Positions 24,704-32,614 of a DNA stretch of 34,177 bases are shown here, one piece after another. Source of the stretch: Epilithonimonas bovis DSM 19482 (lineage in GTDB: Bacteria; Bacteroidota; Bacteroidia; Flavobacteriales; Weeksellaceae); assembly GCF_900108115.1 (NCBI RefSeq), contig NZ_FTPU01000032.1, positions 1 through 34,177 of the forward strand, given 5' to 3'. Numbering within the stretch: position 1 is the stretch's first letter; every line of letters begins with the position of its first letter. A program made the position numbers and the translations under genes. The notes beneath the pieces were generated by a model. It ran no database searches. It had not been told where the DNA came from and saw nothing but the letters and a program-made list of their open reading frames with translations.

Positions 24704-25021
24704 TTATTGATTGCCAAAGACATCGGAGGAAGAACCTACATAATGCAATATATCCACGTTGTGCGTGCCGTCAAGCCCGCTGGCATCCCTTAATTGCTGA
24801 AATTCTTTAAAAGAAGGAACGTTCAGGATTTGTGTCTGGATCTCTTCGTCCCTGTAGGCGGAGTAGTGCACAAACGTGACACCGTCATCTTTTGTGTATA
24901 CCGTATAACGGAATCCCGAAGGGTCAAGTTGTTTGAAATCACTGAGAAACTGATCAATATTCTTCCTGTTCTCTTCTGCAAATTCCGGTTTTACCTTGTA
25001 TGTTACTATTACGCTGATCAT
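24704..25021 (-). CDS. ABM-like dimeric alpha/beta-barrel protein
   Basis: A 105-residue protein with the antibiotic-biosynthesis-monooxygenase-like ferredoxin fold. MISVIVTYKVKPEFAEENRK is strand 1 and helix 1, then GFRYTVYTKDDGVTFVHYSA and a SFKEFQQLRDAS helix follow. Such proteins are small oxygenases, haem-degrading enzymes or stress proteins; no specific activity can be chosen. The DUF6058-like gene follows within about 13 bp. Confidence 0.72.
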   Translation of the reverse strand: MISVIVTYKVKPEFAEENRKNIDQFLSDFKQLDPSGFRYTVYTKDDGVTFVHYSAYRDEEIQTQILNVPSFKEFQQLRDASGLDGTHNVDILHYVGSSSDVFGNQ

Positions 25022-25428
25022 TTTTGATATTTGTTTTTTGGTTTAAAATTTTACAATATATTTTGTCATTGCCCTTAATAAGCAACTAAATTATCTTTCC
25101 AGGCTGTTAATGGCTTGTCTGCCAGGTTTATATCAATTTCTATTACAAGCAATCGTTGAACAGGGACGCGGAACCCCTAAGCAACACCTCCTGCTATTGT
25201 CCACTGTTGCTTTACATTACCGTGTACGACCCAAATCTGCAAAAAAGACCGCCATCACCAGCCATCATTGTTTCATCTATTATTGCAAAGCTATTTTATA
25301 CAGCTTTGTAAAACAATGAACATTTGTTAATTAAACACAAACTGAATTATCAAGCAACTGTATCCATACGGGCGCAAAAAACAGGATGGCAGCCGGCTAT
25401 TGTAAACAGATGTTTAAAATTGGCATTA
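25022..25428. other. Intergenic region without a recognised gene
   Basis: It holds an 8-bp perfect stem, AAGCAACA (25179-25186) with TGTTGCTT (25205-25212). The short open frames here show no family likeness and no promoter, so I do not call them. Confidence 0.5.
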
Positions 25429-25462
25429 TTGTTTTATTTTAATGGCGCTATTTCTATCTTTG
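25429..25462 (+). promoter_or_regulatory. Promoter of sotB-like gene
   Basis: TTG (25429-25431), a 23-bp spacer and TATCTTTG (25455-25462) form a good Bacteroidota promoter, with a leader of about 100 nt. Confidence 0.6.
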
Positions 25463-25568
25463 CAACTTGATCAGGAAGAGGTGTTTACCGCGTATTGGCA
25501 TTATGCCGGCATGGTGGCCCAGGCCGTTGATAACCATCTCTTTCCATTAGCAGTACAATGTTTTATCA

Positions 25569-26792
25569 ATGACTCAGAAATCAACAGACCATACACTTCC
25601 CAAGCCGGCTTTCAGGCAATGGTTACCGGTCATCTGCATGGCTTTTGCCACATTTATCTTCAATACCACTGAGTTTATCCCTATTGGCCTGCTAAGCAGC
25701 ATTGCCGGAAATTTTAATATGACCGAGACGGGAGCCGGTATTATGATCACTGTTTATGCATGGGCTGTGGCGCTGCTCTCTTTGCCTCTGATGCTGATCT
25801 TTGCCCGGACGGAGAGCAAAAAACTGCTGGGGCTGGTCTTCTGTGTCTTTGTTGCCAGCAATGCGCTGTCTTACTTCTCCAATTCTTTTTATATGCTCAT
25901 GGCTTCGCGCCTGGGGGTGGCTTGTGCCCATTCGGTATTCTGGGCTATCGCACCGCCGCTGGCTGTCAGGATTGCCCCTCCGGGCAAGCAGTCTGCCGCC
26001 TTAAGCATCCTCACGGTCGGTTCGTCCCTGGCCATGATCCTCGGGTTGCCCATCGGCCGGACCATTGGCCTCTACCTGGGATGGCGGGTCACCTTCCTGT
26101 CGATCGCTGTCACCGCATTCGTTATCATGTTACTGCTGATGAAAGACCTGCCGACGATGCCCAGCAGGAATACCAAGACTACAGAAAGCCTGCCCCATAT
26201 TTTCCGTAACAAGGCCCTGATGAGCGTCTACCTGCTGACGGTGCTTACCATTACCGGCCATTTCTGCGGATACAGCTATATCGAACCCTTTTTAACCTAT
26301 GTCATCCATCTTTCCAAAAATGTCACCACGCTGGCCCTTTTGGTATTTGGTTTCACGGGTATACTGGGCAGCCTGCTGTTCACCCGGTTCAGCATCCGCT
26401 GGTCTGTCCCGTTTGCCTTCTGGAGCGTGGGCGGGATAATGGTCTCCCTCTTGGCCATCAAGGTGTTTTCGTTCAGCCAGACGGGCATCTTTTGTGTGAT
26501 CATGGTATGGGGCGTAGCGATTTCCATTTTCAACCTGTCCTACCAGTACCGGATCATCAGCCTTTCGCCTAACAATACCGATATAGCAATGGCTATCTAT
26601 TCTGCCATTTATAACATAGGGATTGGCGGTGGCGCATTCATTGGCGGGATTGTCAGCCACAAAGCCGGCGTCGGCAATATCGGCCTCATTGGCTTTGCTA
26701 TTGTTGCGGTGGGCTTTATCTACGGGATGGTTTATGTGAAGCCTTTGCTTCTAAAGGCTGCCGCTAAAAAACAGGACAGCCCCAAACATTAA
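25569..26792 (+). CDS. sotB: MFS sugar efflux transporter, SotB-like
   Basis: A 407-residue MFS exporter of the DHA1 type with 12 predicted helices. Identity to Escherichia coli SotB is evident in several blocks: AFATFIFNTTEFIPIGLLSS, GIMITVYAWAVALLSLPLML, SRLGVACAHSVFWAI, RIAPPGKQSAALSI, GLPIGRTIGLYLGWRVTF, and a C-terminal NIGIGGGAFIGGIVS. SotB exports arabinose and related sugars or IPTG-like analogues; other drugs are possible. GC content is clearly higher than in neighbouring genes (one 60-base line at 26041 has 39 G/C), which suggests recent transfer from a GC-richer donor. It is a single gene with its own promoter. Confidence 0.88.
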   Translation: MTQKSTDHTLPKPAFRQWLPVICMAFATFIFNTTEFIPIGLLSSIAGNFNMTETGAGIMITVYAWAVALLSLPLMLIFARTESKKLLGLVFCVFVASNALSYFSNSFYMLMASRLGVACAHSVFWAIAPPLAVRIAPPGKQSAALSILTVGSSLAMILGLPIGRTIGLYLGWRVTFLSIAVTAFVIMLLLMKDLPTMPSRNTKTTESLPHIFRNKALMSVYLLTVLTITGHFCGYSYIEPFLTYVIHLSKNVTTLALLVFGFTGILGSLLFTRFSIRWSVPFAFWSVGGIMVSLLAIKVFSFSQTGIFCVIMVWGVAISIFNLSYQYRIISLSPNNTDIAMAIYSAIYNIGIGGGAFIGGIVSHKAGVGNIGLIGFAIVAVGFIYGMVYVKPLLLKAAAKKQDSPKH

Positions 26793-27222
26793 TGCCCAAC
26801 GCCAGGGATTTTTGAAGAAAGGCAAAGGAAAAGCCGTGTGTGTATCCGGATTGGTAGCGCAGGACAGCTACGGATACTGCTGAAACGGTACCTGCATAAG
26901 AGGGCTTTCCGGTTCCGTGTTTTGTCATGCAGAGTAAAAAAAATATTAATTGATAATGGTATTTTTATTAGCTTTGCTAAACCGAGCGATAAGATCCTTC
27001 TTTCTCAGAACGCCGGAACCTTCCTTTATTTGTTGAGCTGACTTAGCGCCTTTTTAATTATCCGTAATTTTTGGGCTCAATTGTTGTGCTTTTTACAATC
27101 CAATTTACTGAACTTTTTCATGAACTATCCCAGGCTTTGGTATGAATGGGCTATGGCTTTTCCATGAATAGGGTATTGACAATGGCAGGCGGTTATTTTT
27201 AAGAATACTGTAATGGGTGCAG
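26793..27222. other. Gene-free stretch after sotB
   Basis: There is no credible gene. TAGCTTTG at 26969-26976 with TTG at 26950-26952 (16-bp spacer) is promoter-like, with nothing recognisable downstream; a small RNA is conceivable. The base composition shifts from GC-rich to AT-rich near 26930. Confidence 0.4.
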
Positions 27223-27565
27223 GCTTTTCGATATACCTGTCTTTGGTCGGCACTCGAAGTGGTGGGTGCGGGGTGCGGGAAGATGGAAGATGGGAGATGG
27301 ATGCTGGATGTTGGGTGATGGTGCGTTATTGTGGCTTCTCGATACACCTTTCTTTGGTTGGCACTCGAAGTGGGGGTGGGGAAGATGGAAGATGGATGCT
27401 GGAAGATGGATGTGGGAGGTTGGGATGGTACGTTATTGTGGCTTCTCGATAAGCCTTCCTGCGGTCGGCACTCGAACTGGGGGTACTGGATGATGGATGA
27501 TGGGTGATGGTGCGTTATTGTGTTTTCTCGATACGCCTTCCTGTGGTCGGCACTCGAAATGGGGG
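27223..27565 (+). repeat. Four copies of a ~43-bp dispersed repeat
   Basis: Copies start near 27223, 27334, 27440 and 27523, each running from TTCTCGATA through TTTGGTCGGCACTCGAA to GGGG with small differences. They are separated by 40-70 bp of purine-rich GATGGA-type sequence and a shared GTGCGTTATTGTG lead-in. Intervals of about 111, 106 and 83 bp are irregular. It looks like a tandem island of a flavobacterial interspersed repeat, not coding. Confidence 0.8.
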
Positions 27566-27651
27566 AACCTTGGTTGGCTCAAGATGTCTTTTTGAGAAAT
27601 CTTGTTGATTTTATAAAGGTCATCATTTAATTACAAACTGAGAAATATAAT

Positions 27652-27723
27652 ATTCTCGCTGATAAGGCTGATTTTACAGATTTTAAATTTAGGATCAGCG
27701 TAATCGGAATAATCTGCGAGAAT
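27652..27723. repeat. 72-bp palindromic REP-like element
   Basis: ATTCTCGCTGAT at the left pairs with ATCTGCGAGAAT at the right with one mismatch. The interior repeats CTGATT/CAGATT units. Similar 'TTCTCGCAGATT' palindromes are common dispersed repeats in flavobacteria (from memory). Confidence 0.6.
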
Positions 27724-27814
27724 TAAAAATAAGGAGCAATCCTTTTAATAAAGAATATTTGGTGCTGTGACAATATTTTATAACCTCTATTCATTTTATT
27801 TTCGTTTATTTTAA

Positions 27815-28058
27815 TTCGAATATTTCCCTGGTGCTACCGTACAAAATTATGAACCACTCATCGATCATCTGGATTTAGAAGACCCGGATGATCACCATGC
27901 TTTGGCGGCCGCTATCAGAAGTTATTCAAATGTTATTTAACCAGCATTTGAATGATTTTCCAGAAGATTATTTGGTGACCTTTGGACTAACGGCTAAAAC
28001 AGCAGATGACTTTTTGACGGACATCATTGATCTGAATCCAATTTATCCATTGAGCTAA
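27815..28058 (+). pseudogene. PIN-domain toxin remnant (VapC-like), frameshifted
   Basis: Frame 1 from 27815 reads FPGATVQNYEPLIDHL, then DLEDPDDHHALAAAI, the conserved mid-to-C-terminal part of PIN-domain ribonucleases (LxDPDDRHVLAAAI in relatives). It hits a TAA at 27938-27940. A shifted frame then gives NDFPEDYLVTFGL and DDFLTDIIDLNPIYPLS up to TAA at 28056-28058, exactly the expected continuation. About two single-base losses between 27934 and 27948 explain the break. The 5' half, with the first catalytic Asp, and any antitoxin gene are missing, so it is a decayed toxin-antitoxin remnant. Confidence 0.75.
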
Positions 28059-28100
28059 TTTATATAAGGATTCCCGTAAAGCAGGCATTGGTTTTTTAGC

Positions 28101-28108
28101 TATATTTG
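28101..28108 (+). promoter_or_regulatory. -7 box of the hsd locus
   Basis: TATATTTG matches TAnnTTTG 22 bp before the hsdM ATG. The TTG that could extend the reading frame lies inside this box, so it is not the start. Confidence 0.6.
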
Positions 28109-28129
28109 GGATTAAATTATTCTTATAAA

Positions 28130-29659
28130 ATGAGTACTAAAGTAAGTCAAAAAGACATCAACAATACTGTATGGAAAGCTTGTGACACCTTTCGTGGTAC
28201 AATCGATCCTTCTCAATATAAAGATTACATACTCACCATGTTATTTCTAAAGTATGTAACAGATGTGTACAATGAGAAAAAAGAAGAATACGCCAAAAAA
28301 TATGAAGGCAACGAAGAGCGTGTAAAAAGAGCATTGGAGCGAGAGCGTTTTATAGTTCCTGAAGAATCAAGCTTTTATTTTTTATATGAAAACCGTAACA
28401 ATCCAAAGATTGGGGAAATGATCAATCATGCTTTAGCGGAATTGGAGGAAGCAAACAGAGAAAAATTAGGCGGTCACGATGGATCTAATATTTTTAGAAA
28501 TATTGATTTTAACAGTTCTAATTTGGGAGATGCAAAAGGTAAAATAACCAGATTACGTAATTTGTTGAACGATTTTTATTCTTTAAACCTTTCTTCTTCT
28601 CATTTAGAGAATAACGATGTCATTGGAGGAGCATACGAATTTTTGATAGCTAATTTTGCATCTGATTCGGGGAAAAAAGCAGGAGAGTTCTTTACTCCGG
28701 CAGAAGTTTCTACTTTACTGGCTAAGTTGACCAAATCTAAACCGGGATCACGTATTTATGATCCTACTTGTGGTTCAGGCTCTCTTTTGATCAAAGCAGG
28801 ACGTCAAGTGGGTGATAATAACTTTTCGCTGTATGGGCAAGAAGCTAATGGTAGTACTTGGGCATTGGCTGTAATGAATATGTATCTGCATGGCTATGAT
28901 AGTGCTGTTATACGTTGGGGAGATACTTTACGAAATCCGAAGCATAAGGAAGGTGAAGCATTAATGTTGTTTGATACGGTAGTAGCAAACCCACCTTTTT
29001 CATTGGATAAATGGGGAGCAGATGATTTAGCAGGCGACCAATATAACCGTTTCTGGAGAGGTTTGCCACCAAAATCTAAAGGAGATTGGGCTTTTATTTC
29101 ACACATGATAGAATCATTGAATAATACTGGTAAAGCGGGTGTTGTAGTACCGCACGGTGTATTGTTCAGAGGAGCTGCTGAAGGAAAAATCCGAACTAAA
29201 ACGATTGACGAAGATTTGATTGAAGCAGTGATAGGTTTGCCTTCTAATTTGTTTTTCGGCACAAGTATTCCGGCTGCTATACTTATTTTCAACAAGCAGA
29301 AGGTAAATAAAGAGAAAGTATTATTTATAGATGCCAGCAAAGATTTTGTCCCGGGAAAAAATCAAAATTCCTTAAGGGAGAAACACATTCAGCATATTAC
29401 TGATATTTTCACGCAATTTCATGACCAGACAATGGAAACAGGAATTGTTGAAGAAAGATTCGCTTATATAGCCGGATTTGAAGAGATAAAGGAGAATGAT
29501 TTTAACCTCAATATTCCTCGTTATGTGGATACTTTTGAGCCCGAACCCGAAATCGACATTCAGGCAGTGATTCAGGAAATCAAATCTTTGGAAGCGAAAC
29601 GAGATGAGTTGGATAAGGAGATTAATATATACTTGAAAGAATTGGGAATTGATTTTTAG
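28130..29659 (+). CDS. hsdM: Type I restriction-modification methyltransferase, HsdM
   Basis: A 509-residue N6-adenine methyltransferase subunit. The N-terminal helical HsdM domain is seen (NTVWKACDTFRGTIDPSQYK, then DYILTMLFLKYVTDVY). SAM motif I follows, D211-P-T-C-G-S-G, and catalytic motif IV N287-P-P-F. The C-terminal region ends in a coiled coil (VIQEIKSLEAKRDELDKEIN) that contacts HsdS. With HsdS it methylates the target, and with HsdR it cuts unmodified DNA; hsdR is not in this window. The ATG at 28130 is chosen. All motifs are intact. The locus is AT-rich compared with the genes upstream, consistent with an acquired island. Confidence 0.93.
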   Translation: MSTKVSQKDINNTVWKACDTFRGTIDPSQYKDYILTMLFLKYVTDVYNEKKEEYAKKYEGNEERVKRALERERFIVPEESSFYFLYENRNNPKIGEMINHALAELEEANREKLGGHDGSNIFRNIDFNSSNLGDAKGKITRLRNLLNDFYSLNLSSSHLENNDVIGGAYEFLIANFASDSGKKAGEFFTPAEVSTLLAKLTKSKPGSRIYDPTCGSGSLLIKAGRQVGDNNFSLYGQEANGSTWALAVMNMYLHGYDSAVIRWGDTLRNPKHKEGEALMLFDTVVANPPFSLDKWGADDLAGDQYNRFWRGLPPKSKGDWAFISHMIESLNNTGKAGVVVPHGVLFRGAAEGKIRTKTIDEDLIEAVIGLPSNLFFGTSIPAAILIFNKQKVNKEKVLFIDASKDFVPGKNQNSLREKHIQHITDIFTQFHDQTMETGIVEERFAYIAGFEEIKENDFNLNIPRYVDTFEPEPEIDIQAVIQEIKSLEAKRDELDKEINIYLKELGIDF

Positions 29660-29682
29660 CTATGAATGATAAATTATGAGTT

Positions 29683-30690
29683 ATGAATGAAGGTCAAAAT
29701 CTAATTATCTACAAAACTCAGGACGGTAAGGTTTCTATTGCTTTATATGCAAAGGATGGTTCTGTTTGGATGAACCAAAACCAATTGGCAGAACTTTTTG
29801 GCACCTCGGTGCCAAATATTAGCATGCATATATCTAATATATTGAATGAAAATGAGTTAGAGTCAAATTCAGTTATTAAGAATTACTTAAGTACTGCTTC
29901 AGATGGTAAAAATTATGATGTTACTTTTTACAGTCTGGATATGATTTTGGCTATCGGTTTTCGGGTAAGAAGTAAGCGAGGCACGCAGTTTCGTCAATGG
30001 GCAAACCGCAATCTGAAAGAATATATGATTAAGGGGTTTGTGATGGATGACGAACGTCTGAAAAATCCTGACGGAAGACCTGATTATTTTGATGAATTAC
30101 TGGCTCGCATTCGGGATATTCGAGCTTCGGAAAAACGTTTTTATCAAAAAGTCCGTGATTTATTTGCATTGAGCAGTGATTATGATAAAACTGACAAAGC
30201 CACTCAAATGTTTTTTGCCGAAACACAGAATAAATTGCTGTATGCCATTACAGAAAAAACAGCGGCAGAAATCATTGTCAGCCGTGCCAATGCTAATGAA
30301 CCCAATATGGCTTTACAAAGTTGGAAAGGTACAATTGTAAGAAAACAAGATATTTTTATTGCTAAAAATTACTTGATCGAAGATGAAATTGACAGTCTGA
30401 ATCGATTTGTAGTTGTATTTTTAGAAACTGCAGAATTAAGAGCTAAAAACAGACAAGATATAACGATGGATTTTTGGCGGGAAAATATAGATAGAATTAT
30501 AGCATTCAATGACAAAAAACTATTGCCTAATAAAGGAAGCATGAGCAATGCTCAAATGGAAAAAATGATAGAAAAAGTCTATCTGGAATTTGATAGTAAA
30601 CGCAAAAAACAGGAAGCTGAACAAGCTGATGCAGAAGATTTACAGGAATTGAAAACTTTGGAAGAGGAGGTAAAAAGTAGAAAAAAATAG
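29683..30690 (+). CDS. RhuM-family protein inside the hsd operon
   Basis: A 335-residue member of the 'virulence RhuM' family. The N-terminal part (SIALYAKDGSVWMNQNQLAE, then LFGTSVPNISMHISNIL) looks like a helix-turn-helix DNA-binding unit. FYSLDMILAIGFRVRSKRGT and QFRQWANRNLKEYMIKGF are the strongest family blocks. A long helical C-terminal half ends in a charged tail. RhuM is named from a Salmonella pathogenicity island; its biochemical role is unknown. Its insertion between hsdM and hsdS, on the same strand and 23 bp after hsdM, is a recurrent arrangement, and a regulatory or toxin-like role is inferred. Confidence 0.85.
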   Translation: MNEGQNLIIYKTQDGKVSIALYAKDGSVWMNQNQLAELFGTSVPNISMHISNILNENELESNSVIKNYLSTASDGKNYDVTFYSLDMILAIGFRVRSKRGTQFRQWANRNLKEYMIKGFVMDDERLKNPDGRPDYFDELLARIRDIRASEKRFYQKVRDLFALSSDYDKTDKATQMFFAETQNKLLYAITEKTAAEIIVSRANANEPNMALQSWKGTIVRKQDIFIAKNYLIEDEIDSLNRFVVVFLETAELRAKNRQDITMDFWRENIDRIIAFNDKKLLPNKGSMSNAQMEKMIEKVYLEFDSKRKKQEAEQADAEDLQELKTLEEEVKSRKK

Positions 30691-30754
30691 ATCCTTAATG
30701 TAAAAACTTTAGGATAGTAATTGAGGATTCTTTATCTTGGTCTCTTTGATTAAG

Positions 30755-31912
30755 ATGAAAAAAATAACTAATGTTCCCCCTTTGAGATTTCCTGGGTTTG
30801 AAGGAGAGTGGGAAGTGAAAAAGTTGGGGGATTTATTGGAGTTTAAGAACGGAATTAATGCTTCAAAAGAACAATATGGTAAAGGAATTAAGTTTATAAA
30901 TGTCTTAGATATTCTAAACAATAATTTCATTACTTATGATAACATTATTGGAAGAGTTGATGTTGATACCAACATAGCTAATAAATATTCGGTGCAATAT
31001 GGAGATATTCTTTTTCAAAGAAGCTCAGAGACAAGAGAAGAAGTAGGAACAGCTAACGTTTACCTTGATAAAGAAAAATCTGCAACATTTGGAGGGTTTG
31101 TTATAAGAGGCAAAAAAATTGGAGATTATAACCCGATATTCTTCAATAAACTTCTAAAGACAAAATCGGCAAGAGAAAGTATTACATCTAAATCTGGGGG
31201 AAGTACACGATACAATGTAGGACAAGAAATACTGACTTCTGTATCTCTATGTTTTCCCAGCCTTTCTGAACAAAAGAAAATATCAGATTTCTTATCACTT
31301 GTTGACGAAAGAATCTCAACCCAAAACAAAATAATTGAACAATTAGAAACCTTAATTAAAGGACTTTATCAAAAAATATTTAAACTCAATCGATTTCAGT
31401 TTTCTATTCTTCCTTTAAAATCACTCTGCACTATAAAAAAAGGAGAGCAAATAAATGCCTCCAAATTATCTGAAACAGGGATTTATTATGTAATGAATGG
31501 CGGAATATTACCATCTGGTTACCATTCTGAATACAATTCAGATGCAGAAATTATTTCTATAAGTGAAGGTGGCAATTCTTGTGGATATGTTCAATATAAC
31601 TATACAAAATTTTGGAGCGGAGGACATTGTTACACACTAAAAAATATCGATAAAATCATTAAAAACAAATATCTATATTATTACTTGAAAGCCAATGAAA
31701 ATAAAATTATGGCACTTCGTGTAGGTTCTGGGTTACCCAATATTCAAAAATCTACTTTAGAAAAATTTGAAGTGAAAATTCCTAATCTTTATGAACAAGA
31801 GAAAGTTGTATTGACTTTGGAAAGCTTATCAAACAAAATAACTGTAGAAAGTAAACTACTTGAACAATATGAGAAGCAGAAAAAGTATTTGTTACAGAAC
31901 CTGTTTATATAA
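30755..31912 (+). CDS. hsdS: Type I specificity subunit HsdS (full length)
   Basis: A 385-residue DNA-specificity subunit. The N-terminal target-recognition domain starts with LRFPGFEGEWEVKKLGDLLE (about residues 10-165). The central conserved helix is LSEQKKISDFLSLVDERIS, then TQNKIIEQLETLIKGL (about 170-210). The second recognition domain spans about 211-345 (ILPLKSLCTIKKGEQINASK). The closing helix ends KQKKYLLQNLFI. It is full length, with both TRDs intact. I use the ATG at 30755, as the longer frame begins at TTG. The last codons form the left half of the 46-bp palindrome, and the 21-bp repeat at 31318-31338 in the central helix recurs downstream in the same frame. Confidence 0.92.
   Translation: MKKITNVPPLRFPGFEGEWEVKKLGDLLEFKNGINASKEQYGKGIKFINVLDILNNNFITYDNIIGRVDVDTNIANKYSVQYGDILFQRSSETREEVGTANVYLDKEKSATFGGFVIRGKKIGDYNPIFFNKLLKTKSARESITSKSGGSTRYNVGQEILTSVSLCFPSLSEQKKISDFLSLVDERISTQNKIIEQLETLIKGLYQKIFKLNRFQFSILPLKSLCTIKKGEQINASKLSETGIYYVMNGGILPSGYHSEYNSDAEIISISEGGNSCGYVQYNYTKFWSGGHCYTLKNIDKIIKNKYLYYYLKANENKIMALRVGSGLPNIQKSTLEKFEVKIPNLYEQEKVVLTLESLSNKITVESKLLEQYEKQKKYLLQNLFI
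31318..31338 (+). repeat. 21-bp direct repeat, copy 1 (inside hsdS)
   Basis: This encodes the TQNKIIE stretch of the central helix and is identical base for base to 31969-31989, in the same reading frame, 651 bp away. It is a likely crossover site. Confidence 0.75.
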
Positions 31913-31931
31913 ACAGGTTCTGTAACAAATA
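31886..31931. repeat. 46-bp perfect palindrome at the hsdS stop
   Basis: The arms are fully complementary with the centre at 31908/31909 (TTTATATAAA). The left half encodes YLLQNLFI-stop on the plus strand and the right half encodes the same residues on the minus strand. Outside it, complementarity continues imperfectly. Confidence 0.9.
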
Positions 31932-31968
31932 TTGTTTTTGAGAATGGTATTTATCTACAACACCAAGC
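31905..31968 (-). pseudogene. Inverted HsdS C-terminal tail remnant
   Basis: The minus strand reads GVVDKYHSQKQYLLQNLFI-stop, matching the closing helix of HsdS proteins (compare EKQKKYLLQNLFI). It is cut off at about 31968, where plus-strand hsdS linker sequence begins, so it marks an old inversion junction. Confidence 0.65.
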
Positions 31969-31989
31969 AACCCAAAACAAAATAATTGA
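31969..31989 (+). repeat. 21-bp direct repeat, copy 2 (silent cassette)
   Basis: Identical to 31318-31338. It marks the start of the start-less hsdS cassette. Confidence 0.75.
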
Positions 31990-32599
31990 GGAGCTGAAGT
32001 TATTAAAGAATACGCTTAGTAAGAAAATATTCTCTGCTCAATTGAGCTTTAAAAATGAAAATGGGTATGTTTTCCCAAGGTGGGAATCAAAAGAAGTAGG
32101 TGAAATTTTTAAAATAACAAGAGGAAATGTCTTAGCTATGAATCTATTGTCAAATGAAAGGAATAAAGAAAAATCTTTTCCTGTTTATTCTTCACAAACA
32201 AAAAACAAAGGACTGGCAGGTTATCATAGTGATTTTTTATTTGAGAATGCTATTACTTGGACAACCGATGGTGCTAATGCAGGTGATGTAAACTATCGTA
32301 GTGGAAAATTCTATTGTACAAATGTTTGCGGAGTTTTATTAAGTAAAGATGGTTATGCAAATGTCTGTATTTCTGAATTAATAAACTCTGTATCAAAAAA
32401 ATATGTTTCTTATGTTGGAAATCCCAAATTAATGAATGGAATTATGGCTAAAATAAAAATTCCATTTCCATCTTTGGAGGAACAACATAAAATAGCTGAC
32501 TTTTTATTATCTATCGATGCGAAAATTGAAATTGAAACCAGTATTTTACAGCAATTAGAGAAACAAAAGACATATTTTTTAGCCAATTTGTTTATATAA
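31969..32599 (+). pseudogene. Start-less hsdS half (silent TRD cassette)
   Basis: The frame runs without stop from just after the hsdS stop to 32599. Recognisable sequence starts at TQNKIIEELKLLKNTLSKKI, the central helix, then NENGYVFPRWESKEVGEIFK, one recognition domain, and the closing helix LEKQKTYFLANLFI. It has no promoter or good start codon and shares the reading frame of the upstream hsdS. Recombination across the 21-bp repeat would replace the second recognition domain of hsdS with this one and leave an intact gene. It could be translated from an internal TTG/ATG, but that is not supported. Confidence 0.75.
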
Positions 32600-32614
32600 A
32601 TAAATTGGCTAAAA
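32577..32614. repeat. 38-bp near-perfect palindrome between converging hsdS halves
   Basis: TTTTAGCCAATTT arms flank TTTATATAAA with a single mismatch pair (32590/32601). Each side encodes LANLFI-stop on its own strand, so the two stops overlap by 8 bp. It shares the TGTTTATATAA core with the 46-bp palindrome. Confidence 0.88.

Noticed and set aside
25110-25319. 69-codon open frame between the ABM-like gene and sotB
   Set aside because: The translation looks like random AT/GC mix without hydrophobic pattern or motif, and no promoter was found.
25442-25672. 76-codon open frame overlapping the sotB start
   Set aside because: It overlaps the sotB promoter and coding start in another frame; sotB has clear homology and this does not.
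26838-27041. 67-codon open frame downstream of sotB
   Set aside because: No motif, basic random-like sequence, and a composition change in the middle.
27213-27493. Open frames inside the four-repeat island
   Set aside because: They are composed of the repeat units and their purine-rich spacers, with low-complexity translation and no start signals.
27223-27565. Possible CRISPR array
   Set aside because: Units are about 43 bp with irregular spacing and similar, repetitive spacers; no cas gene is near.
28106-28129. Extended TTG start for hsdM
   Set aside because: The TTG is part of the TATATTTG promoter box; the ATG at 28130 gives the normal HsdM N terminus.
31886-31931. 46-bp palindrome as a simple intrinsic terminator
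   Set aside because: No T-run follows it and hsdS sequence continues in frame; a recombination-related origin explains the coding content of both arms better, though termination is not excluded.
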